DNA of 64,000 nucleotides, taken from Lactuca virosa (taxonomy: Eukaryota > Streptophyta > Magnoliopsida > Asterales > Asteraceae). Position numbers and translations under genes: made by a program. The DNA is taken from NCBI GenBank assembly GCA_928212115.1, contig CAKMRJ010005412.1, forward strand, positions 247,389,705 to 247,453,704. The letters run 5' to 3'. A model generated the notes under the pieces. That model saw only the letters and a program-made list of their open reading frames with translations. It was not told the origin of the DNA and ran no database searches. Below are positions 46,367 to 55,195 of this stretch, piece by piece. Position 1 is the first letter of the stretch; the number at the start of each line of letters is the position of its first letter.

Positions 46367-46681
46367 CTGAAACACATAACACAACACTGTAAGCACAAAT
46401 GCTTAGTGAGTTCCCCAAAATACCACACACAACACATATTAGCCACTCGAGGCTATAACTCTGTTGACCCTCTGGTCAATGTGTCTCAGTGGGACCCTCC
46501 AGTCCCATAACTCTGTGGGCTCTCTGGCCCTAACTCTGTGGACCTTCCGGTCATAACTCTGTAAACTCTGTAACATACATAGCATAAATCACATAGAAAT
46601 CACATCATGCAAAAGCATACAAAATACTCTGTCACATAACTCTAATTACCACTCTAGGTAAAGTATAGTGAGAAGACTCAC
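46367..46681 (-). promoter_or_regulatory. Intron-like block inside the K LTR (donor GTGAGT, acceptor TTTCAG)
   Basis: Minus strand: CGAG/GTGAGTCTTC at 46681 and GTGTTTCAG/GTACC at 46367, 315 bp apart. The same frame is in J, M and D. If used, splicing would remove part of the transcribed LTR. Inference only; no transcript is available. Confidence 0.45.
46440..46562 (-). repeat. Hairpin minisatellite in K LTR with varying arms
   Basis: Plus-strand units separated by TAACTCTGT: AGCC/GGCT, TTGACC/GGTCAA, TGGGAC/GTCCCA, GGGC/GCCC and GGACC/GGTC. Every unit folds, but each with a different arm sequence. Two copies of the array are in the other LTR because of a tandem duplication. Confidence 0.75.
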
Positions 46682-46896
46682 CTCGGGTAACTCGGTAATC
46701 TCGAACTCTGTAAAATCTGGCCTAGCCTCCGCCTAATCATATGAAATAAATACTCTTAATCAATACATCTCTCAAGGCTAGACTATTCCCTCTCTTGGTA
46801 CTCTCAGAAGGGTAAAAGACCATTTTACCCCTCTCATGGCTCAAAGACCCTAAAGTTGACCAAACCTTAAAAGTCAACAAAAGTCAACCCTCCGGG

Positions 46897-47001
46897 TTAC
46901 GCTGCGCGTACCAAACATGTACGCTAAGCGTACCCGGCGTCCTCACAGAAACGGGGTGCGCGACCCCTTACGCCGCGCGTACTGGGATTATGCCTCGCGT
47001 A
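46897..47001. repeat. TACGCnnnGCGTA palindromes, internal cluster of K LTR
   Basis: TTACGCTGCGCGTA, GTACGCTAAGCGTAC, TTACGCCGCGCGTA and a decayed TTATGCCTCGCGTAA. The equivalent cluster in the other LTR is 54011-54117. Confidence 0.8.
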
Positions 47002-47629
47002 ACTCCTAGTTTCAGACTCTTAAGCTCTTGAGGTCTTAAACAGTTAAGACCCACGTCCAACTTCTAGATCTGACCATTTCTAAGCCTCTTAATCCATAAA
47101 GTTGGTGACTTTAAGCCTTTGCATGGCTGGACAAGTCACCAACACCCATAACATTCCATTTCCAATCCCTAGAAAGCTCCTAACTCAAGTATGACCTCAT
47201 AACAACGACCAAGTTGGGATTTTTATGGATCTATAACACAAATATCACTGAAATGGGACAGATCTAGGTCCATGGAGTCCATTACACTCATAAAGTCTCC
47301 ACCTTTGGGACTTTTAACCCTAGAAATGGTCCATGCAACATCAAACCAAATAAAGAGGAAAGTTTTGAACTTTATACCTCTAGATGAAGCTCCTTTCTCT
47401 GAAGATCTCAGATCCAAACTTGCACTTTAAGCCCTAGCCTCCACAAGCTCCTCTCCTTCTTCTTCACTAACACACCAAGACACTTTTAGCTCCAAAACAC
47501 ACACACTCAAGCTAAGGACGATGGAAGGCTCTCTTAGGGTTTCACTCTCTGATATGGAGGCTGAGAAATGAGCCTTAACATCCTTTAAATAGTGCACAAG
47601 CCAAAAATTTAGGGTTTGCATCTGGACCC

Positions 47630-47716
47630 GTTACGCCCAGCGTACCCAGGCGAGTCCGCGTCCAAATTAAGCGCATGAGTACGCGCAACGTACTTCCCAG
47701 TACGCCCATCGTACTC
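47630..47716. repeat. TACGCnnnGCGTA palindromes upstream of the K TATA box (3' LTR)
   Basis: TTACGCCCAGCGTA, GTACGCGCAACGTAC and GTACGCCCATCGTAC in 90 bp, ending about 40 bp upstream (minus sense) of TATTTAAAGG. The 5' LTR has one more copy here (54745-54851). Confidence 0.8.
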
Positions 47717-47808
47717 ATTTGCTACAAGAACTCACTCAAGGGACTAATCTTGACAACTTGACAAAATAGAAGGGTTAAATAGCTTTACCTGAATTTCAGG
47801 ATGTTACA

Positions 47809-47822
47809 ATTCTCCCCCACTA
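47809..47822 (-). other. Polypurine tract of K
   Basis: Minus-strand TAGTGGGGGAGAAT directly upstream of the 3' LTR. Confidence 0.85.
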
Positions 47823-47846
47823 GAACCAGACTTCGCCCTCGAATTC

Positions 47847-50800
47847 TCATGCCGAAAACAACTCCGGATGCTGCTCCCGCATCTCTGACTCCGGCTCCCA
47901 AGTCAGCTCGGACCCCTTCCGATGTTGCCACTGGACCTGAACCAGAGGCACCTCCTTGTTCCTCTTAACCTTGACCTTCCGCTCCAAGATCGCGATCGGT
48001 CTCTCAACATAATTCAGACTCGCGTCCACCTGGATATCCTCCAACGGTACCACTGCCGACTCGTCGGCTATAAACTTCCTCAGCTGAGACACGTGGAAGG
48101 TATCATGGATCTGGCGCAGCTCTGCAGGTAGCTCCAAACGATATGCTACCCTGCCTACCCTCGCAATCACCCTAAACGGTCCAATGTACCGAGGCCCCAA
48201 CTTGCCCCTTTTCCTGAATCGGATCACTCCTTTCCAAGGAGACACTTTCAGGAGTACAAAATCTCCAACCTGAAACTCGAGCTCGGATCGACGCCTATCC
48301 GCGTAACTCTTCTGGCGACTCTGGGCCGTCAGCAACCTCTGTCTAACCTGCTGTATCTGCTTTGTCGTCTGAAGCACTATCTCAGTGCTGCTCATCACTC
48401 GCTGCCCTACCTCTCCCCAACAGATGGGAGTCCGACACCTCCTCCCATACAACAACTCAAAGGGAGGCATATCAATGCTCGAATGGTGGCTGTTGTTATA
48501 GGAAAACTCAGCCAAAGGCAGATACGTGTCCCAACTCCCTCCGAAGTCCAACACACATGCCCGAAACATGTCCTCGAGCGTCTGAATCGTCCGCTCACTC
48601 TGTCCGTCCGTCTGTGGGTGGTAAGCGGTACTGAAATGCAGCCTAGTACCCAACTCCTCATGGAACTTCTTCCAGAACCTGGAAGTGAAACGCACATATC
48701 GATCTGACACGATCGAGATCGGTACACCATGCTGCGATACCACCTCCCTCACATACACCTCTGCCAGCCTCTCTGCGGAAGAGCTCTCACTGATAGCAAG
48801 AAAATGAGCGCTCTTTGTCAGCCGGTCGACGATCACCCAAATTGCATCGACGCCTCTCGCAGTCCTTGGCAATTTGGTGATAAAATCCATGAAAATCTGT
48901 TCTCACTTCCACTGGGGAACCTCAAGTGGCTGCAACTTGCCATGAGGGCACTGGTGCTCGGCCTTAACCCTGCGACAGGTCAAGCACCTCTCTACAAAGC
49001 ACGCCACATCCCTCTTCATACAGGGCCACCAATAGTCTCTTTTCAGGTCCAAATACATCTTAGTGGCCCTGGGATGGATCGAAAACCTCGACCTGTGCGC
49101 CTCCTCCATAAGAATGGCACGCGCCCCGCCCTCAAATGGCACCCAAATCCGGCCCTAGAAGGTCATAAGCCCCCGACTATCGGCAATGAACTCAGATATC
49201 TGACCGATCATCCGCTCTCGCTTGCGGTTCTCCGGTCTCATGGCCTCTATCTGGGCCTCCCGAATGGTGTCCAACACCGGAGTCATCACTGTCAACCTCA
49301 AACAAACATCTCGCAATGGGGCACTCTCTGCCCTGCGACTCAAGGCATCGGCTACCACGTTAGCCTTGCCCGGATGGTATAGGATCTCACACTCATAGTC
49401 CTTTACCACGTCCAAACATCTCCTCTGACGCATGTTCAGGTTGGGCTGATCCATCAGATACTTCAAGCTCTTGTGGTCCGTGTATATGGTACACCGAACC
49501 CCATACAAATAGTGACGCCAGATCTTGAGGGCGAAAACCACAGCCCCCAACTCCATATCGTGGGTAGGATACCTCGTCTCATGAGGCTTCAGCTGCCACG
49601 ATGCGTATGCTATCACATGCCCTCTCTGCATCAGCACCGCACCCAGTCCCGATATCGACGCGTCACAATATACCACAAAGTCCTCCATTCCCTCCGGAAG
49701 GGCCAACACTGGGGCTTCGCACAATCTCTGGCGAAGTGTCTCGAATGAGGCCTGCTGCTCCGGGCCCCAACTGAAAGCCACGCCCTTCCGGGTCAGTCTG
49801 GTGAGAGGAACAGCAATCCTGGAGAAATCCTGGATGAATCTCCGATAATAACCGGCCAACCCCAGGAAACTCCTGATCTCCGAAGGGGATCTCGGCGCCT
49901 CCCAACTCATCACCGCCTCAATCTTGGTCGGGTCGACCAATATCCCATTCTGGTTGACGAGGTATCCTAGAAACTGGACCTCTCGTAACCAGAAATCGCA
50001 CTTGGAGAATTTGGCGTAAAGCCTCTCCGATCTCAGAACTCCGAGGATCTCCCTCAAATGCTCCTCATGCTGCTCTCTAGATCTCGAATACATCAATATA
50101 TCATCAATGAACACGATCACCGAACGATCCAACATCGGCCTGCACACCCTGTTCATGAGATCCATGAACGCCGCCGGTGCATTGGTGAGCCCGAAAGGCA
50201 TCACCACGAACTCGTAATGCCCGTAACGAGTCCTGAACGCTGTCTTCTGGATATCCTCATCACGCACCCTCATCTGATGATATCCAGACCTCAAATCAAT
50301 CTTGGAGAACCAAGACGCTCCCTACAACTGATCGAACAAATCGTCGATCCTCGGTAAGGGGTAACGGTTCTTAACCGTCAGCTTGTTCAACTCCCGGTAA
50401 TCAATGCACATCCGGTGTGAACCATCCTTTTTCTTGACAAAAAGGATCGGCGCTCCCCACGGCGAGCTACTCGGCCGTATAAACCCCTTCCCCAGGAGCT
50501 CCTGAAGCTGCGAGGATAACTCCTGCATCTCTGGAGGTGCAAGGCGATAGGGCGCCTTGGTGATAGGCGCTGCCCCCGGAACCAAATCGATACGGAACTC
50601 CACCTGCCTCTCGGGAGGCACTCCCGGAAACTCCTCAGGAAAAACATGCGGGAACTCACGCACTATAGGGACCTCATCGACCGACCTCGGTCTCTCTGCA
50701 CCTGCTCTCGTATCCACCACATAAGCCACAAACCCACTACAGCCCTGCTGTAGACTCTGCCTCGCTCTCGCGGCTGAACAAAAGGCTGACCCAGAACGGG

Positions 50801-51149
50801 TACCCTCGCCATAAACCGTAAGAACTCCCCCACTAAAGGTCTCGTATGGTCACCAGCTGTCGCTCGCAGTCGATAACCGCTCCAAATCTACTCAACCAGT
50901 CCATGCCCACAATGACACAGACATCTCCCATAGCAATCGGAAACTCAACGCCGAAGATCTCGAGTACACATCCTCGAATCACATCAGTGGCATACACGGC
51001 TCTCTCGTCAGATATGGAAACCCGCAAAGGTCGACTCAACGCCTCACGATGAATACTGATGTGCTGACTAAAGGCTAACGACACAAAAGACCAAGTCGCA
51101 CCCGAGTCAAATAACACCAAAGCAGGTACAGAACTCACAAGAAATGTAC
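47847..51149 (-). pseudogene. pol: Gypsy pol of K: protease, RT, RNase H, integrase, chromodomain
   Basis: Starts at 51149 after the intron-like segment with TFLVSSVPALVLFDSGAT; DSGAT is the aspartic protease site. RT: SPWGAPILFVKKKDGSHRMC, FGLTNAPAAFM and VIVFIDDILMYS (catalytic FIDD). RNase H: FVVYCDASISGLGAV and YTDHKSLKYL. Integrase: HHCC finger ending CLTCRRVKAEH, core MDFITKLPRT, VSDR and AYHPQTDGQSER. Chromodomain end LVQVQWQHRKGSELTWEPES. Damage: one-base frameshift near 50832 between protease and RT; TAG at 50322-50324 and at 49155-49157, both where glutamine (CAG) is expected; TGA at 48903-48905 where tryptophan (TGG) is expected. Otherwise open in one frame to 47847. Confidence 0.93.
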
Positions 51150-51214
51150 CTACGCATATCATAATATAAGCATAACACCACAAACTCAAAATAAACATAT
51201 GAAAGAATACATAC
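51150..51214 (-). other. 65-bp intron-like segment at the gag-protease boundary of K
   Basis: Minus strand: GCTG/GTATGTATTC donor at 51214 and ATGCGTAG/GTACATTTC acceptor at 51150. 65 bp, T-rich, not a multiple of three. Read through, Gag stops at a TGA ten codons into the segment (51186-51188). Removed, the codons on both sides join in frame and give the usual ...VVAG-TFLV... text of the family. It is short for a plant intron, near the lower limit. Confidence 0.65.
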
Positions 51215-52409
51215 CAGCCACAACATCTGGCGCTGCGCGGACCTCCTCCGTTGTCAACTGGAAGGCTCTCCCGCGAGCCTTTGGCGCCTCAGCCTTCACT
51301 GGCCGACTCTCGGTAGCTCGAACAGCAGCAGAGGCAGATCCCTGCGATGCTCCCTGGGGTGACCCCCGCAACTGCGGACACTCGGCCTTCCGGTGTCCGG
51401 TCTGGTTGCAGTGAAAACAGACTGCAAACCCCTTGGGGCAATCCTTGGCCATGTGCCCCTCCTTGCCACACTTGTAGCAAGACCCTGCTCTACAAACCCC
51501 CTCATGACCCTTGCCGCACTTGCCACAAGTGCGGCCCTTCTGGTTCCCTGATCTCGAATCGGCGGGCTTAGCCCGCTTGGCAGTCGGCTGGGACTGTGCC
51601 GGTCGCCGATCCCTCCCCTGAGACTCCGCCTCCTCCCTAGCCTGAGTCTCTAGCTCAATCTCCCTCTTCCGGGCATTTGCCTGAAGCTCGGCAAATGTCT
51701 GGTACGTTGAGTTCGCCACGAACTCGCGGATGTCTCTCCTCAAAATACTCAAATATCTGCTCATGTGTGCCTGCTCGGAAGACACATGCTCAGGGCAGAA
51801 CATCGCCCTCTCGTGAAACATCCTGGTGATCACTGTAACAGACTCGGTACCCTGCTTGAGGGTCAGAAACTCCTGGGCCAAACGTTCCCTTTCCACCGGG
51901 GGAACGTACTCATCTCGAAACATAGTGGTGAACCTCTCCCAGGTCACCGCAGTGAGCTCTGCAGAAGTGAAGTGTGCTGTCACAAACTTCCACCAGTCCT
52001 TCACTCCCAAGCGAAGCTGGTTCAAAGCGAACCGTACCCTCAGATGCTCCGGACATGAACATGTGTAGAAGTACCCCTCAATGTCAGAGATCCATCTCAT
52101 CGCGGCTATCGGATCCTGAGTCCCATCAAACTCTGGTGGCTTCGTGTTGCTGAACTCCCGGTACAGCAACGCGTCACCCCCCTGCGGCCTGGCAGCATCA
52201 ACGGCTGCAGTGGCTGCAGCAACAGCAGCATCTGTAAGAGCAGCATACCGCTCATCAAAAGTCTCAATCAGTGTGGTATTGATAGACCCGAACATCTCTG
52301 GAATCTCAGCGCGGATGGCAGCAGCCACCTCATCATGAATCATCTGGCGGAGCTCCTCATCGCTCACACCCCCCTCGCTAGTCCCTGGCCTGTGGCGTGT
52401 CCCAACCAT
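51186..52409 (-). CDS. gag: Gag polyprotein of chromovirus K
   Basis: 407 codons. Start at 52409 (MVGTRHRPGT), the family start; a longer frame to 52478 only adds leader. Acidic N-terminus with an alanine-rich stretch, then the retrotrans_gag domain (PPEFDGTQDPIAAMRWISDI, WWKFVTAHF, TWERFTTMFRDEY at residues about 95-185), a basic linker and three zinc knuckles at about 295-344: CGKCGKGHEGVC, CYKCGKEGHMAKDC, CFHCNQTGHRKAEC. No internal stop, so Gag is intact. The last nine codons come from the intron-like segment and would be replaced by protease in a spliced message. Role: capsid and RNA packaging. Confidence 0.92.
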   Translation of the reverse strand: MVGTRHRPGTSEGGVSDEELRQMIHDEVAAAIRAEIPEMFGSINTTLIETFDERYAALTDAAVAAATAAVDAARPQGGDALLYREFSNTKPPEFDGTQDPIAAMRWISDIEGYFYTCSCPEHLRVRFALNQLRLGVKDWWKFVTAHFTSAELTAVTWERFTTMFRDEYVPPVERERLAQEFLTLKQGTESVTVITRMFHERAMFCPEHVSSEQAHMSRYLSILRRDIREFVANSTYQTFAELQANARKREIELETQAREEAESQGRDRRPAQSQPTAKRAKPADSRSGNQKGRTCGKCGKGHEGVCRAGSCYKCGKEGHMAKDCPKGFAVCFHCNQTGHRKAECPQLRGSPQGASQGSASAAVRATESRPVKAEAPKARGRAFQLTTEEVRAAPDVVAGMYSFICLF

Positions 52410-52980
52410 GATGTCTCTCTGAAATACAACATAAGATATCAGAGACTCGCCCGAGTGTACACACACTCGATATCCCATTCCTACTTGATCCCTGGTATCC
52501 TAAGGATTCTTACTTGGGCTGCGCACTGGTCCGGTGCCTTCGGTAGTACGGGCCCAATACTACCGTCCACACCGCATAAATATTCACCCCAAGTCCTCCT
52601 CCTAGGATCCCAAGTCCCAAGTACTCTACTCTCTAGCAGATCTCTCATAAGCTCCTCGCTGCTATCTATTCACTCTCAAGCATCTCCTAGCAGCAAAACC
52701 CCTAGGCTAAGGCATCACAAATCAGGCCACTCTAGTCCTAATAAGAATACTTGGCCTACTCTGGCATGCATAACATATCATAACATATCTCTTAACTCAT
52801 AATGTAAGGGTATTTTGGGAAATCACCGTTCGGGCGCTGGCTGATCGTACACACTGCTCTGCTCTGTTCTTTCAAAAACTTTTTACTCTTGAGAAAATTT
52901 TGTGAATTTTATTTTGAAAATCTCTCAAATCCTCAGTTTGAGTTCAGATACGCCCGAAGGTGCACCCGAATCCCTCAAAC
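52410..52980 (-). other. Untranslated leader of K
   Basis: About 570 bp between primer site and gag ATG, no recognisable gene. An open frame on plus at 52335-52802 is a shadow. Confidence 0.7.
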
Positions 52981-52996
52981 CAAGGCTCTGATACCA
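52981..52996 (-). other. Primer binding site of K
   Basis: Minus-strand TGGTATCAGAGCCTTG, three bases from the LTR, complementary to initiator tRNA-Met. Confidence 0.9.
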
Positions 52997-53156
52997 ACTT
53001 GTAACACCTAAATTTTCAAGTAATTTTTCACAAAATTAAAAACACACTTTCATTCATAATTGTTATAAAAATAGCATTGTATCACATAATCAATTCATAA
53101 TATCACATCCCAAGATCATAATATGTAAAAGCTCCTCATGTGTGTACTGATCAAGC

Positions 53157-53746
53157 CGGCGCCTTCCCGCGATCCTCACTGGTACCTGAAACACATAACA
53201 CAACACTGTAAGCATAAATGCTTAGTGAGTTCCCCAAAATACCACACACAACACATATTAGCCACTCGAGGCTATAACTCTGTTGACCCTCTGGTCAATG
53301 TGTCTCAGTGGGACCCTCCAGTCCCATAACTCTGTGGGCTATCTGGCCCTAACTCTGTGGACCTTCCGGTCCTAACTCTGTAAACTCTGTAACATACATA
53401 GCATAAATCACATAGAAATCACATCATGCAAAAGCATACAAAATACTCTGTCGGCGCCTTCCCGCGATCCTCACTGGTACCTGAAACACATAACACAACA
53501 CTGTAAGCATAAATGCTTAGTGAGTTCCCCAAAATACCACACACAACACATATTAGCCACTCGAGGCTATAACTCTGTTGACCCTCTGGTCAATGTGTCT
53601 CAGTGGGACCCTCCAGTCCCATAACTCTGTGGGCTCTCTGGCCCTAACTCTGTGGACCTTCCGGTCCTAACTCTGTAAACTCTGTAACATACATAGCATA
53701 AATCACATAGAAATCACATCATGCAAAAGCATACAAAATACTCTGT
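53157..53746 (-). repeat. 295-bp tandem duplication in the 5' LTR of K
   Basis: 53157-53451 and 53452-53746 are nearly identical and each holds one complete hairpin minisatellite and one acceptor-like CAG site. The 3' LTR has one copy. The only donor-like site lies further upstream (about 53792). Confidence 0.92.
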
Positions 53747-54696
53747 CACATAACTCTAATTACCACTCTAGGTAAAGTATAGTGAGAAGACTCACCTCGG
53801 GTAACTCGGTAATCTCGAACTCTGTAAAATCTGGCCTAGCCTCCGCCTAATCATATGAAATAAATACTCTTAATCAATACATCTCTCAAGGCTAGACTAT
53901 TCCCTCTCTTGGTACTCTCAGAAGGGTAAAAGACCATTTTACCCCTCTCATGGCTCAAAGACCCTAAAGTTGACCAAACCCTAAAAGTCAACAAAAGTCA
54001 ACCCTCCGGGTTACGCTGAGCGTACCCAACATGTACGCTGAGCGTACCCGGCGTCCTCACAGAAACGGGGTGCGCGACGCCTTACGCCGCGCGTACTGGG
54101 ATTACGCCCCGCGTAACTCCCAGTTTCAGACTCTTAAGCTCTTGAGGTCTTAAACAGTTAAGACCCACGTCCAACTTCTAGATCTGACCATTTCTAAGCC
54201 TCTTAATCCATAAAGTTGGTGACTTTAAGCCTTTGCATGGCTGGACAAGTCACCAACACCCATAACATTCCATTTCCAATCCCTAGAAAGCTCCTAACTC
54301 AAGTATGACCTCATAACAACGACCAAGTTGGGATTTTTATGGATCTATAACACAAATATCACTGAAATGGGACAGATCTAGGTCCATGGAGTCCATTACA
54401 CTCATAAAGTCTCCACCTTTGGGACTTTTAACCCTAGAAATGGTCCATGCAACATCAAACCAAATAAAGAGGAAAGTTTTGAACTTTATACCTCTAGATG
54501 AAGCTCCTTTCTCTGAAGATCTCAGATCCAAACTTGCACTTCAAGCCCTAGCCTCCACAAGCTCCTCTCTTTCTTCTTCACTAACACACCAAGACACTTT
54601 TAGCTCCAAAACACACACACTCAAGCTAAGGACGATGGAAGGCTCTCTTAGGGTTTCACTCTTTGATATGGAGGCTGAGAAATGAGCCTTAGCATC

Positions 54697-54851
54697 CTTT
54701 AAATAGTGCACAAGCCAAAATTTTAGGGTTTGCATCTGGACCCGTTACGCCCAGCGTAACCCTGGGTACGCCCAACGTACCCAGGCGAGTCCGCGTACAA
54801 ATTAAGCGCATGAGTACGCGCAGCGTACTTCCCAGTACGCCCAGCGTACTC
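54697..54851 (-). promoter_or_regulatory. K promoter: TATA box with upstream palindrome array
   Basis: Minus-strand TATTTAAAGG at about 54697-54706. 40-150 bp upstream lie TTACGCCCAGCGTAA, GTACGCCCAACGTAC, GTACGCGCAGCGTAC and GTACGCCCAGCGTAC. Confidence 0.7.
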
Positions 54852-54943
54852 ATTTGCTACAAGAACTCACTCAAGGGACTAATCTTGACAACTTGACAAA
54901 ATAGAAGGGTTAAATAGCTTTACCTGAATTTCGGGATGTTACA

Positions 54944-55195
54944 TAATCCATCCCCCACCCACCCACCCCCCAATATATCACGAAAAGAAAACAGTTTGCG
55001 CCAAAAACATGATTAAAAGCAGCCACCCCCTAGAAGATGTCTACCCCATGAACAAAACACCCACCAAACACACACTGGTTGCAATTAAAACATGACACCA
55101 AATACACCAAACAAAAGAACCCCCCCCCCCCCATAAAAACACCCACCCTTAATGAACCACAAACGGGAATACCGACCAACTTTCCCAATTTATCA
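54944..55195 (-). other. LINE 3' UTR proximal part
   Basis: Continuation of the LINE after K. Contains a C-rich stretch near 54952-54972 and a C run near 55117-55130 (plus strand). No gene. Confidence 0.65.

Larger units (their letters stand above)
46181..47808 (-). repeat. 3' LTR of K
   Basis: 1628 bp. Minus-strand text starts TGTAACATCC and ends GGGTGTTACA. Contains minus-strand TATTTAAAGG near 47585-47594, palindrome clusters at 46897-47001 and 47630-47716, and the intron-like block 46367-46681. Confidence 0.93.
46181..54943 (-). mobile_element. Tekay-type chromovirus (Gypsy) K, complete, minus strand
   Basis: 8763 bp with LTRs 46181-47808 and 53000-54943 and a perfect duplication TAATC (46176-46180 and 54944-54948). 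It has a primer site, gag with three knuckles, protease, RT, RNase H, integrase, a C-terminal chromodomain and a polypurine tract. Only one frameshift and three nonsense codons are seen, plus one intron-like segment. By eye roughly two dozen substitutions separate the LTRs over the alignable 1.6 kb, so the insertion is relatively young. Chromodomain and order RT then integrase place it in Gypsy/chromoviruses; Tekay is my lineage inference from the integrase C-terminus. Confidence 0.93.
53000..54943 (-). repeat. 5' LTR of K
   Basis: 1944 bp, 316 bp longer than the other LTR. The excess is a 295-bp tandem duplication and an extra 21-bp palindrome unit near 54760. TATA-like TATTTAAAGG near 54697-54706. 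Confidence 0.93.

Noticed and set aside
46319..46510. 63-codon ORF repeated at 53138
   Set aside because: Identical position in both LTRs of K; it is LTR sequence, not a duplicated gene.
51199..52338. Plus-strand ORFs opposite K gag
   Set aside because: Shadows of the GC-rich minus-strand gag frame.
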